Shown here in pieces: positions 1 through 8,928 of a stretch of DNA of 23,220 nucleotides; within the stretch, counting starts at the first letter, position 1; every line of letters starts with the position of its first letter. Under the pieces are notes generated by a model. That model saw only the letters and a list, made by a program, of their open reading frames with translations, was not told where the DNA came from and did no database searches. The stretch is taken from the NCBI GenBank assembly GCA_041584475.1, contig JBFHDX010000058.1, positions 1-23,220 on the forward strand, in the 5' to 3' direction. The position numbers and the translations under genes are program-made. The stretch comes from JBFHDX01 sp041584475 (GTDB lineage Bacteria; Pseudomonadota; Alphaproteobacteria; UBA8366; JADFVY01).

Positions 1-2
1 CA

Positions 3-488
3 TCCGCGACCGAGGTGAGCGGCCGCGTCACGCTGCCCGGCCCGGCCGGGCCGTTCACGCTGACCGCCAAGGCGGACCGCATCGACCGGCTCGCGGACGG
101 CGGCTTCGCCATCATCGACTACAAGACCGGGCTGCCGCCGAGCGACGCCCAGGTCGCGCTCGGCTATGCGCCGCAGCTGCCGCTCGAGGCGCTGATCCTG
201 GGCGAGGGCGGCTTCGAGGGCGTCGAGCGCGGCGGCGCCGCGTCGGAACTGGCCTACTGGCGCCTGTCGGGGGGCGAGCCGGCCGCCGAGATCCGCCCGC
301 TGAAGGGCGACGTGGCGGCGCTGGCGGCGGCGGCGCGCGCGGGACTCGCCGAGCTGATCGCCGCTTTCGACCGGCCCGAGACGCCGTACCTGTCGGTTCC
401 GCGACCGGAGTGGGCGCCGGCCTGGAACGACTACGCGCACCTGGCGCGGACGATGGAGTGGTCGGCGGGCGCCGGAGGCGAGTCGTGA
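3..488 (+). CDS. addB: AddB, double-strand break repair protein, C-terminal part (5' end outside window)
   Basis: The frame is open from the first bases of the window, so this is the C-terminal ~161 residues of a much longer protein (AddB is usually about 1000 residues). AddB pairs with AddA in the cytoplasmic helicase-nuclease that resects double-strand DNA ends for RecA-dependent repair. The visible part carries the RecB-family nuclease core: an ADRIDRL stretch followed by IIDYKTG, which supplies the metal-binding Asp and catalytic Asp/Lys. The tail, with a NDYAHLARTMEWS stretch, resembles other alphaproteobacterial AddB ends from memory. No cysteine occurs in these residues, so the C-terminal Cys triplet that binds an Fe-S cluster in Bacillus AddB is absent. 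Its TGA overlaps the addA GTG start by 4 bp (GTGA, 485-488), which supports both calls. A GTG at position 15 is internal, not a start. Confidence 0.88.
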   Translation, partial: SATEVSGRVTLPGPAGPFTLTAKADRIDRLADGGFAIIDYKTGLPPSDAQVALGYAPQLPLEALILGEGGFEGVERGGAASELAYWRLSGGEPAAEIRPLKGDVAALAAAARAGLAELIAAFDRPETPYLSVPRPEWAPAWNDYAHLARTMEWSAGAGGES

Positions 489-3400
489 GCACGGCACCGG
501 CAATTCCCGATCCGTCGCTGAGCCAGCGCCTGGCGGCCGATCCCGGGGCCAGCGTCTGGGTCACCGCTTCGGCCGGAAGCGGCAAGACGAAGGTGCTGAC
601 CGACCGGGTGCTCTCGCTGCTGCTCGGCGGCACGGCGCCGGAGCGCATTCTCTGCCTGACCTTCACCAAGGCGGCGGCGGCGGAGATGTCGATCCGCGTC
701 AACGACCGGCTGAGCCGCTGGGCCACCGCCGCGGACGACGCGCTGTCGCGGGACCTCGCAGAGCTGACCGGCGAAGCGCCCGACGACGCGGCGTGCGGCG
801 CCGCACGCCGGCTGTTCGCCCAGGTCCTGGATGCGCCGGGCGGCCTGAAGATCCAGACGATCCACGCGTTCTGCCAGTCGCTGCTCGGCCGTTTCCCGAT
901 CGAAGCCGGGCTGGCGCCGCATTTCGAGGTCATCGACGAGCGCAGCGCCGCCGAACTGGTCGAAGCGGCGCGCGACGACGTGCTCCTGCGCAGCCGCACC
1001 GAGCCGGAGCTGGCCGAGGCGCTCGAGCGCGTCACCGAGCATGTCGACGAGCAGCGCTTCCACGAGCTGATGACGACGCTCGGCAGCGCCCGCCACCGTC
1101 TCGACCGCTTCATCGAGGCCCGCGGCGGCATCGGTCCCGCCGCGGCGGCGATCCGCGGCCGGCTGGGCCTGGCGGCGGACGACGACGACGCGACGATCGT
1201 GGCGCGCGCCGCCGCCGAGGACGCCTTCGACCGCGCCGCCCTGGGCGACGCGTCGCTGGCATTGCTCGAGAGTGCGGCGAAGGGCGACCGCGATCGCGGC
1301 CGCGTCATCGCCGACTGGCTCGCCGGCGACGAGGCCGCCCGCCGCGGCGGCTTCGATGTCTACGCCGAGATCTTCCTGACGCGCGCCGGCACGGTGCGCG
1401 GCACGTTGGCGACCAAGCCCGTGCGCGCGGCGCATCCCGGGATCGAGGCGACGCTCGAGCGCGAGGCCCGGCGCCTGCTCGCGGTCCAGGATCTGCGCCG
1501 GGCGCTGGTGACCGCGCGGGCGACCGAGGGACTGCTTCGCCTCGGCGCGGCGCTGCTCGCATCCTACGACGAGGCGAAGCGGTCGCTGGCCCGGCTCGAC
1601 TACGAGGATCTGATCCTGCTGACCGGGCGGCTACTCGCCCGGACCGGCGTCGCACCCTGGGTCCTGTTCAAGCTCGACGGCGGCATCGACCATATCCTGA
1701 TCGACGAGGCGCAGGACACGAGTCCCCAGCAATGGGCGGTGATCGCCGGACTGGCCGAGGAATTCTTTGCCGGCGAGGGGGCGCGTGCGCTGCCCCGCAC
1801 CGTGTTCGCCGTCGGCGACGTGAAGCAGTCGATCTTCAGCTTCCAGCACGCCGATCCGGAGGAGTTCCGTCGCATGCGCGAGCATTTCGCCGCTCGCGTC
1901 CGCGACAGCGGCGGCAGCTGGCGGCCGATCGCGCTCGACGTATCGTTCCGCTCGACCGACGCGGTGCTCGGCGCCGTCGACGCCATCTTCTCGCAGCCCG
2001 CGGCGGCGGCCGGCGTCGTCGATCCGGGCGACAGCCTGCGCCATTACGCGTGGCGCAACGGCCACGCCGGGCTGGTCGAGCTGTGGCCCGCGGTGGCGCC
2101 GCGCGAGCGCGACGAGGAGCGGCCGTGGACGGCGCCGCTCTCGCGCCGCCCGGCGGACCATCCCGCCGGGCGCCTGGCGCGCGTTCTGGCGGCGCAGATC
2201 GCGCGCTGGATCGGGCGCGAGCGGCTCGAATCGCGGGGCCGCGCCGTGCGCCCGGGCGACATCATGGTGCTCGTGCGCACGCGCACCGCCTTCGTCGAGG
2301 CGCTGGTGCGCGCGCTCAAGGATCTCGACGTCCCGGTCTCGGGCATCGACCGCATGGTGCTGACGGACCAGATCGCCGTCATGGACCTCGTCGCGCTCGG
2401 CCGCTTCCTGCTGCTGCCGGAGGACGATCTGACGCTGGCGACCGTGCTCAAGGGACCGCTGGTCGGGCTCGACGACGACGACCTGTTCCGCCTCGCCCAC
2501 GACCGCGGCGGGCGCAGCCTGTGGCGGCGGCTTGCCGAGCAGGCGCCGTCGGAACCGCGCTTTGAGGCGACGTGCCGCTGGCTCGCCGGGCTCATGTCGC
2601 GGGTGGATTACGTTCGGCCCTACGAGCTTTTTGCCGAGATCCTCGCCCAACCGGCGACGGCGGGCGCGACCGGGCGCCAGCGGATGCTGGCGCGGCTCGG
2701 CCCCGATGCGGACGACCCGATCGACGAGTTCCTCGGCCTCGCCTTCGCCCACGAACGCGGCCACGCCAGCTCGCTCGAGGGCTTCCTGCACTGGGTCGAG
2801 GCCGGCGAAGCCACGGTGAAGCGCGATCTCGAGCAGGGCGGGCGCGACGAGGTGCGGATCATGACGGTGCACGGGTCGAAGGGCCTGCAGGCGCCGGTCG
2901 TCGTGCTGCCCGACACCATGTCCAAGCCGCGCGTCGCGCCCACGATCCTGTGGGACGGCGACATGCCGGTCTGGCCGCCGCGCAGCGCCCTGCGCGACGA
3001 AGTGTGCAATGCGCTGCTGGAGGCCGAGCGGACGCGCGTCGACGCGGAAACCCGCCGGCTGCTGTACGTGGCGATGACGCGGGCGGAGGACCGCCTCTAC
3101 GTGTGCGGCGCCGAGGGGCGGCGGACGCCGGCCGACGATTGCTGGTACGCGCTGGTCCGGGACGGCCTCGCGCCGGTCGCCGAGCGCGAGGCGCGGGCGT
3201 TTTCCGGTACCGGAGACGACGGCTGGAGCGGCGACGTGCTGCGGCTGGCGACACCGCAATCGGTCGCTGCCAGGCCCGACCGCGACGTGGCGGCCGGCGC
3301 CGCCGGGTACGCCGAGCCCGAACCCTGGATGCTGGTGCCGGCGGCCCCGGAACCAAGCCCGCCGCGACCGCTCGCGCCGTCGCGCCCGGCCGCGCCCGAG

Positions 3401-3949
3401 CCGCCGGTGCGCTCGCCGGTCGGTGACGATGCGGGAGAGCGGTACCGGCGCGGCAACCTGATCCACCGCCTGCTCGAGATGCTGCCGGCGCTCGCCGTCG
3501 ATGCGCGGCGCACGGCCGGCGAACGCTATCTCGGGCGGCCCGTCCACCGGCTCGACGGGGCGGCGCGGCGCGAGATCCTCGACGAGGTGCTGGCGGTTCT
3601 CGACGATCCGCGGTTCGCCGCCCTGTTCGGCCCCGGCAGCCGCGCCGAGGTGCCGATCGCCGGACTCGTCGAGGGCCCGGACGGTCCCGAGACGGTCAGC
3701 GGCCAGATCGACCGGCTGGTCGTCGGCGAGTCGGCGGTGCTGATCGTCGACTTCAAGTCGAACCGGCCGCCACCGGCGACGATGGAGGAGGTTCCGGAAC
3801 TGTACTGGCGGCAGATGGCGGCTTATCGCGCCGTCGTCGCCCGACTGTATCCGGACCGGTCCGTCGACTGCGCGCTGTTGTGGACCGACGGGCCCCGGCT
3901 GATGCCGCTTTCCGGGCCACGTCTTGACCCGGCCCACCCCCATCCATAG
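485..3949 (+). CDS. addA: AddA, double-strand break repair helicase-nuclease subunit
   Basis: This 1154-residue UvrD/RecB-type helicase with a C-terminal nuclease is the motor and second nuclease of AddAB. Seen in order: Walker A (ASAGSGKT, residues 28-35), helicase motif II (LIDEAQDTSPQQW, about 402-415), motif III (GDVKQSIFSFQHADP, about 443-457), motif V (MTVHGSKGLQAPVVVLPD, about 793-810), and motif VI (LLYVAMTRAEDRLYV, about 858-872). A C-terminal RecB nuclease domain follows, with a GNLIHRLLE histidine near residue 990, a GQIDRL Asp, and VDFKS near residue 1087. The frame is open further upstream. The GTG at 485 was chosen because it overlaps the addB stop (GTGA), the protein then begins at the normal distance before Walker A, and the extra residues would lie inside addB. 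The gene is intact, with no frameshift. The trxA promoter appears to overlap its 3' end. Confidence 0.95.
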   Translation: MSTAPAIPDPSLSQRLAADPGASVWVTASAGSGKTKVLTDRVLSLLLGGTAPERILCLTFTKAAAAEMSIRVNDRLSRWATAADDALSRDLAELTGEAPDDAACGAARRLFAQVLDAPGGLKIQTIHAFCQSLLGRFPIEAGLAPHFEVIDERSAAELVEAARDDVLLRSRTEPELAEALERVTEHVDEQRFHELMTTLGSARHRLDRFIEARGGIGPAAAAIRGRLGLAADDDDATIVARAAAEDAFDRAALGDASLALLESAAKGDRDRGRVIADWLAGDEAARRGGFDVYAEIFLTRAGTVRGTLATKPVRAAHPGIEATLEREARRLLAVQDLRRALVTARATEGLLRLGAALLASYDEAKRSLARLDYEDLILLTGRLLARTGVAPWVLFKLDGGIDHILIDEAQDTSPQQWAVIAGLAEEFFAGEGARALPRTVFAVGDVKQSIFSFQHADPEEFRRMREHFAARVRDSGGSWRPIALDVSFRSTDAVLGAVDAIFSQPAAAAGVVDPGDSLRHYAWRNGHAGLVELWPAVAPRERDEERPWTAPLSRRPADHPAGRLARVLAAQIARWIGRERLESRGRAVRPGDIMVLVRTRTAFVEALVRALKDLDVPVSGIDRMVLTDQIAVMDLVALGRFLLLPEDDLTLATVLKGPLVGLDDDDLFRLAHDRGGRSLWRRLAEQAPSEPRFEATCRWLAGLMSRVDYVRPYELFAEILAQPATAGATGRQRMLARLGPDADDPIDEFLGLAFAHERGHASSLEGFLHWVEAGEATVKRDLEQGGRDEVRIMTVHGSKGLQAPVVVLPDTMSKPRVAPTILWDGDMPVWPPRSALRDEVCNALLEAERTRVDAETRRLLYVAMTRAEDRLYVCGAEGRRTPADDCWYALVRDGLAPVAEREARAFSGTGDDGWSGDVLRLATPQSVAARPDRDVAAGAAGYAEPEPWMLVPAAPEPSPPRPLAPSRPAAPEPPVRSPVGDDAGERYRRGNLIHRLLEMLPALAVDARRTAGERYLGRPVHRLDGAARREILDEVLAVLDDPRFAALFGPGSRAEVPIAGLVEGPDGPETVSGQIDRLVVGESAVLIVDFKSNRPPPATMEEVPELYWRQMAAYRAVVARLYPDRSVDCALLWTDGPRLMPLSGPRLDPAHPHP

Positions 3950-3952
3950 ATT
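3924..3952 (+). promoter_or_regulatory. Putative sigma-70 promoter of trxA, overlapping the addA stop
   Basis: The -35 element TTGACC (3924-3929) and -10 element TAGATT (3947-3952) are separated by exactly 17 bp. The addA stop codon TAG (3947-3949) forms part of the -10. A start site near 3959 would give a leader of about 80 nt before trxA. This rests on motif match only. Supporting it, trxA lies 90 bp from addA and often has its own expression. Confidence 0.45.
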
Positions 3953-4008
3953 CCCCGATGGCCCCGTGCCCAAGAAAAGCGATGACCCATTAATCGCGCG
4001 TGGCGATG

Positions 4009-4022
4009 GTTTCAATGGAAAC
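4009..4022. repeat. Short inverted repeat in the trxA leader
   Basis: GTTTC-AATG-GAAAC is a perfect 5 bp inverted repeat with a 4 bp centre, lying 18 bp before the trxA ATG. It could be a small operator or a weak RNA hairpin, or it may be chance. No known regulator is assigned. Confidence 0.25.
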
Positions 4023-4039
4023 AAATGCGAGGACGGTTC

Positions 4040-4360
4040 ATGAGCACCGTGCAAGTCACCGATGACGAGTTCGAGACCAGCGTATTGAACGCGGACCGCC
4101 CGGTTCTCGTCGATTTCTGGGCGGAGTGGTGCGGCCCGTGCAAGATGATCGCGCCGGCCCTGGCGGAAATCGCGGACGAGATGGGCGACCGGCTGACGGT
4201 CGCCAAGATGAACGTCGATGACAACCCGCATACGCCCGCGAAATACGGCGTCCGCGGAATTCCGACATTGATGATTTTCAAGGGTGGACAGGTTGCGGGC
4301 ACGAAGATCGGCGCGCTGCCGAAGCAGCAGCTTGCGCAGTGGGTCGAATCCGTCCTCTGA
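4040..4360 (+). CDS. trxA: Thioredoxin
   Basis: This 106-residue cytoplasmic thioredoxin reduces protein disulfides with electrons from thioredoxin reductase. The active site WCGPC is seen with Cys31 and Cys34, preceded by VLVDFWAEW and followed by the KMIAP helix. The cis-proline loop GIPTLMIFKGG is also present. Length matches the standard single-domain TrxA. An in-frame ATG lies 15 bp upstream (4025), but 4040 was chosen because a GAGGA ribosome-binding sequence sits about 7 nt before it and the protein then starts MSTVQVTDDEF, as in related thioredoxins. trxA next to addA and convergent with folC is a common alphaproteobacterial arrangement. A hairpin terminator follows 26 bp after the stop. 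Confidence 0.96.
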   Translation: MSTVQVTDDEFETSVLNADRPVLVDFWAEWCGPCKMIAPALAEIADEMGDRLTVAKMNVDDNPHTPAKYGVRGIPTLMIFKGGQVAGTKIGALPKQQLAQWVESVL

Positions 4361-4386
4361 CGCAGTCGATACCGACCCGTGTTTCC

Positions 4387-4420
4387 GGGCCCGCCGATCG
4401 TGGCGGGCCCGCTGGCTTTT
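4387..4420 (+). terminator. Hairpin terminator between trxA and folC (possibly bidirectional)
   Basis: A perfect 9 bp stem (GGGCCCGCC / GGCGGGCCC) encloses a 6 nt loop (4387-4410), followed on the + strand by GCTGGCTTTT. It lies between the convergent stops of trxA (4360) and folC (4427). On the - strand there is no clear T-run, so service to folC is less certain. Confidence 0.7.
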
Positions 4421-4426
4421 GGCGCC

Positions 4427-5719
4427 TCAGCCGTGCTCGGCGAGGACGCGTCCGGCGAGATAGAGCGAACCGCAGATGAGGATGCGCGCCGGCCCGTCGG
4501 CGGCCGCGACGGTGGCGGCGACGGCCGTGGCGAGGTCGCTGGCGGGCGTCGCGTCGAGGCCGGCCGCGGCGCCGATTTCGGCGAGCTGCGTAGCGGCTAG
4601 GCTCGCCGGCTCGCCGGCGATCTCGACGCTGCGGAGCGCGCGTGCGACACCGTTGAACGGGGCCAGGAAGCGATCGGCCTGCTTGCTGCTCAGCATGCCG
4701 CAGACGAGCCACAGCGGCCGGTCGCGCCACGCCGTGCGGGCATGGCCGGCGAGCGCCTCGCCGGCCGCGGAATTGTGCCCGCCGTCGAGCCAGAGCTCCC
4801 AGCCGGCCGGCAGCGACGCGACCAGCGGCCCGCGCGTCAGCCGCTGCAGGCGGGCCGGCCACTCGACCTTGAGCAACCCGTCGGCGACGGCGAGATCGCC
4901 GACGCGGATCCCTTCGAGCCGTTCGAGCGCCGCCACCGCGACGGCGGCGTTCTCGATCTGGTGTGCGCCGGGCAGCGCCGGCCGCGGCAACACGAGGCGG
5001 CGTCCACCGGCGCTGTACACGAGCGCGTCCGAGGCCGTCTCAACCGCGTAGCTGCGGCCGTACCGGAACGTCGGCGCGCCGACGCGCGCCGCGACCGCGT
5101 CGATCGCCGCCGCGGCCTCCGCCGGCTGCGGGCCGATCACCGACGGCACGCCGCGCTTCTGGATCGCCGCCTTCTCGCCGGCGATATCGCTCAGCGTGTT
5201 GCCGAGATAGTGCTGGTGGTCGAGCGAGACCGGCGTGATCACGGTCGCCAGCGGGCGCTCGACGACGTTGGTCGCATCGAGGCGGCCGCCGAGGCCGCAT
5301 TCGAGCAGCAGGACGTCGGCGGGCGTCTCGGCGAAGGCGAGGAACGCGGCCGCCGTGGTCACCTCGAAATAGGTGATCGGCTCGCTGCCGTTGGCGGCCT
5401 CGCAACGTTCCAGATAGGCCGCGAGCGCCCCCTCCTCGATCAGCTCGCCGGCCAGCCGGACGCGCTCGTGGAAGCGGACGAGGTGCGGCGAGATGTAGGT
5501 GTGGACACGGTATCCCGCGGACTCGAGGGCGGCGCGCATGAAGGCGAGCACCGACCCCTTGCCGTTGGTGCCGGCGATGTGGACCACCGGCGGCAGCCGC
5601 TCGTGCGGCCGGTCGAGACGGTCGAGCAGGCGGTTGATCCGGTCGAGCGACAGGTCGATGATCTTCGGATGCAGCGTCATCAGACGCGCAAGGATGATGT
5701 CGCTCGGCTGCCCGAACAT
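4427..5719 (-). CDS. folC: Bifunctional dihydrofolate synthase / folylpolyglutamate synthase
   Basis: This 430-residue cytoplasmic Mur-ligase-like enzyme adds glutamate to dihydropteroate and then further glutamates to folates, using ATP. The ATP-binding loop HIAGTNGKGS is at residues 47-56. Downstream are the expected TYISPHLVRFHERV segment, LLLECGLGGRLDATN (magnesium and substrate region), VSLDHQHYLG, and LDGGHN in the C-terminal domain. Length matches the family. The ATG at 5719 has an AGGGGA ribosome-binding sequence 6 nt upstream. It is the last gene of trpB-trpA-accD-folC, 38 bp after accD, and most likely shares that transcript. Synteny accD-folC is widely conserved in proteobacteria. 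Confidence 0.95.
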   Translation of the reverse strand: MFGQPSDIILARLMTLHPKIIDLSLDRINRLLDRLDRPHERLPPVVHIAGTNGKGSVLAFMRAALESAGYRVHTYISPHLVRFHERVRLAGELIEEGALAAYLERCEAANGSEPITYFEVTTAAAFLAFAETPADVLLLECGLGGRLDATNVVERPLATVITPVSLDHQHYLGNTLSDIAGEKAAIQKRGVPSVIGPQPAEAAAAIDAVAARVGAPTFRYGRSYAVETASDALVYSAGGRRLVLPRPALPGAHQIENAAVAVAALERLEGIRVGDLAVADGLLKVEWPARLQRLTRGPLVASLPAGWELWLDGGHNSAAGEALAGHARTAWRDRPLWLVCGMLSSKQADRFLAPFNGVARALRSVEIAGEPASLAATQLAEIGAAAGLDATPASDLATAVAATVAAADGPARILICGSLYLAGRVLAEHG

Positions 5720-5757
5720 CGGGTTCCCCTGTGCCGCCGCGCGGCCCGTCTGAACGT

Positions 5758-6690
5758 TCAGGCGCGGTCGTCGCCGTGCTCGTCGACCTCCGGCGGCAGC
5801 AGCTCGCCCTCGACCGGCAACGGCACGACCTCGGCTTCGGGCTCGCGATTGCGCAGGAGTCCGATCAGGCGGGTCAGCGTCTCGCGCAGCTCGTGCCGCG
5901 GCACCACCATGTCGACGATGCCATGGTCGCGCAGGTATTCGGCACGCTGGAAACCCTCGGGAAGGCTCTCGCGCACGGTCTGCTCGATCACCCGCTGGCC
6001 GGCGAAGCCGATCAGCGCCCCCGGCTCGGCGATGTGGATGTCACCCAACATCGCGAAGCTGGCGGTGACGCCGCCCGTCGTAGGGTCGGTCAGAAGCACG
6101 ATATAGGGCAGTCCGGCGTCGCGCACCTCCTCGACGGCGATGACCGTGCGCGGCATCTGCATCAGCGAGAGGATGCCCTCCTGCATGCGCGCGCCGCCCG
6201 ACGCCGGGATGACGATCAGCGGCGCGTCCTGCAGCACCGCGAGGCGGGCCGCGGCGACGATGCCCTCGCCGACCGCCACGCCCATCGAGCCACCCATGAA
6301 ATCGAAGTTGAAGGCGGCGATGACGACGTCGTGGCCGCCCATGCGCCCGTGCGCGACGATGATCGCGTCCTGCTCGCCGGATTTCGCCTGCGCCTCCTTG
6401 AGCCGCTCGGTATAGCGCTTGCGGTCGCGGAACTTCAGCGGATCGACCACGGCCTTCGGCAGCTCGATGCGGCTGTAGCGGCCGTCGTCGAACATGATCT
6501 CCAGCCGCTTCTTGACGTCGACGCGGAGGTGATGGTCGCAGTGCTGGCAGACGAACAGGTTTTCCTCAAGGTCGCGGTGGAAGATCATCTGCCCGCAGTT
6601 GGGACACTTGAACCACAGATTGTCGGGCTGTTCCGACTGTTTGACGAGGGCCCGGATCTTCGGTCGTACGAAATTGGTCAGCCAGTTCAC
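5758..6690 (-). CDS. accD: Acetyl-CoA carboxylase carboxyltransferase subunit beta
   Basis: This 310-residue protein is the beta half of the carboxyltransferase that moves CO2 from carboxybiotin to acetyl-CoA, giving malonyl-CoA for fatty-acid synthesis. The N-terminal zinc ribbon is complete (Cys29, Cys32, Cys48, Cys51). The crotonase-like core contains the GARMQEG and TTGGVTASFAMLGD segments that bind acetyl-CoA. The start is a GTG at 6690 overlapping the trpA stop by 4 bp (GTGA, 6687-6690), which gives the familiar N-terminus MNWLTNFV. This implies translational coupling to trpA. The acidic C-terminal tail (after about residue 285) is rich in Glu/Asp and probably disordered. Confidence 0.96.
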   Translation of the reverse strand: MNWLTNFVRPKIRALVKQSEQPDNLWFKCPNCGQMIFHRDLEENLFVCQHCDHHLRVDVKKRLEIMFDDGRYSRIELPKAVVDPLKFRDRKRYTERLKEAQAKSGEQDAIIVAHGRMGGHDVVIAAFNFDFMGGSMGVAVGEGIVAAARLAVLQDAPLIVIPASGGARMQEGILSLMQMPRTVIAVEEVRDAGLPYIVLLTDPTTGGVTASFAMLGDIHIAEPGALIGFAGQRVIEQTVRESLPEGFQRAEYLRDHGIVDMVVPRHELRETLTRLIGLLRNREPEAEVVPLPVEGELLPPEVDEHGDDRA

Positions 6691-7531
6691 GCGTTCCTCC
6701 TCGCGGCACGCACGCCTGCGGCCAGTTGCGCCACGTACTCGAGCACCGTGCCGGCGAGTCCCGGTGCCGGGCGACCGGCACCGTCGAGCCCCGCGGCGAT
6801 GCGGTCGACGATCGCCGAACCGACGACCGCCGCATCGGCGATCGACGCCACGGCCGCGGCGCTTTCCGGGGTCTTGATGCCGAACCCGACACCGATCGGC
6901 AGATCGCTGTGGCGGCGCAGTCGCGTCACCGCGGCACGCACGGCCTCATCGGTCGCCGACTTGGTGCCGGTGATACCCATCACCGACACATAGTAGACAA
7001 ATCCGCTGGTGTTGGACAGCACCGCCGGCAGCCGCCTGTCGTCGGTCGTCGGCGTCGCCAACCGGATGAAATTGAGCCCCGCCGCGAGCGCCGGAAGGCA
7101 CAGCTCCTCGTCCTCCTCGGGCGGCAGGTCGACGACGATCAGGCCGTCGACGCCGGCCGCGCGCGCATCGGACAGGAAGCGGTCGACCCCGTAGTTGTAG
7201 ATCGGGTTGTAGTAGCCCATCAGCACGACCGGCGTCTCGTCGTCGCTGCGCCGCAGCTCGCGCACCATCTCGAGACACTTCGCCAGCTTCATGCCCGACC
7301 GGAGCGCGCGCTGCGACCCGGCCTGGATCGACGGACCGTCGGCCATCGGATCGGAGAACGGCATGCCGAGCTCGATCAGGTCGGCGCCGGCCCCCGCGAG
7401 CCCGAGGACGATCTCGCGCGAGGTCTCGTAATCGGGGTCGCCGGCGGTGACGAACGTCACCAGCCCGCCGCGGCCGGCCTGCCGCAGCGCCTCGAAGCGC
7501 CGCCGTATGCGGCCGGAATCCGGGGCCGGAC

Positions 7532-7535
<4 letters not shown>
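6687..7535 (-). CDS. trpA: Tryptophan synthase alpha chain
   Basis: This 282-residue TIM-barrel protein cleaves indole-3-glycerol phosphate to indole and glyceraldehyde 3-phosphate and passes indole to TrpB. The catalytic pair is visible in LIELGMPFSDPMADG (Glu55 and Asp66). The phosphate-binding GFGIKTPESA and VGSAIVDRI segments are present near the C-terminus. The frame stays open far upstream inside trpB. The GTG at 7535 was chosen because it overlaps the trpB TGA by 4 bp (GTGA, 7532-7535) and gives the normal family length. Its own stop overlaps the accD start in the same way, so trpB, trpA and accD form a coupled chain. Confidence 0.95.
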
Positions 7536-8746
<1,211 letters not shown>

Positions 8747-8766
8747 GCCACCCCGTCGAAATCTGC

Positions 8767-8780
8767 TGCCGGCGCCGGCA
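8767..8780. repeat. Perfect 14 bp palindrome in the trpB leader
   Basis: TGCCGGCGCCGGCA is fully self-complementary and lies 20 bp upstream of the trpB ATG, inside the inferred leader. It could be an operator for a dimeric repressor or the base of an RNA hairpin. GC-rich palindromes also arise by chance in such DNA. No Trp-rich leader peptide was seen nearby. Confidence 0.25.
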
Positions 8781-8853
8781 ACGCGAAGGCCTCCGCTTTT
8801 CACGCCGCCGGGCAGCTTAATAGCCTATCCGGACGCCCCGGCACAGCATGAAT

Positions 8854-8882
8854 TTCTTAACCCTGCAATGATATAGCGACAA
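8854..8882 (-). promoter_or_regulatory. Putative promoter of the trpB-trpA-accD-folC unit
   Basis: On the - strand, TTGTCG (8882-8877) and TAAGAA (8859-8854) are spaced by 17 bp, with an inferred start near 8847 and a leader of about 100 nt. This is the most AT-rich part of the 182 bp divergent gap between trpB and the lipid cassette, so promoters for both directions probably lie here. No clear + strand promoter was found. Motif match only. Confidence 0.35.
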
Positions 8883-8928
8883 ACCGCATCCGCTCCGCCG
8901 CCGTTCGTCCACAGCACCGAACCGCCCC

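Noticed and set aside
1631..4231. Very long open frame on the - strand opposite addA
   Set aside because: It is antisense to a protein with every helicase and nuclease motif; its composition is Arg/Ala/Gly-rich as expected for a shadow frame in high-GC DNA.
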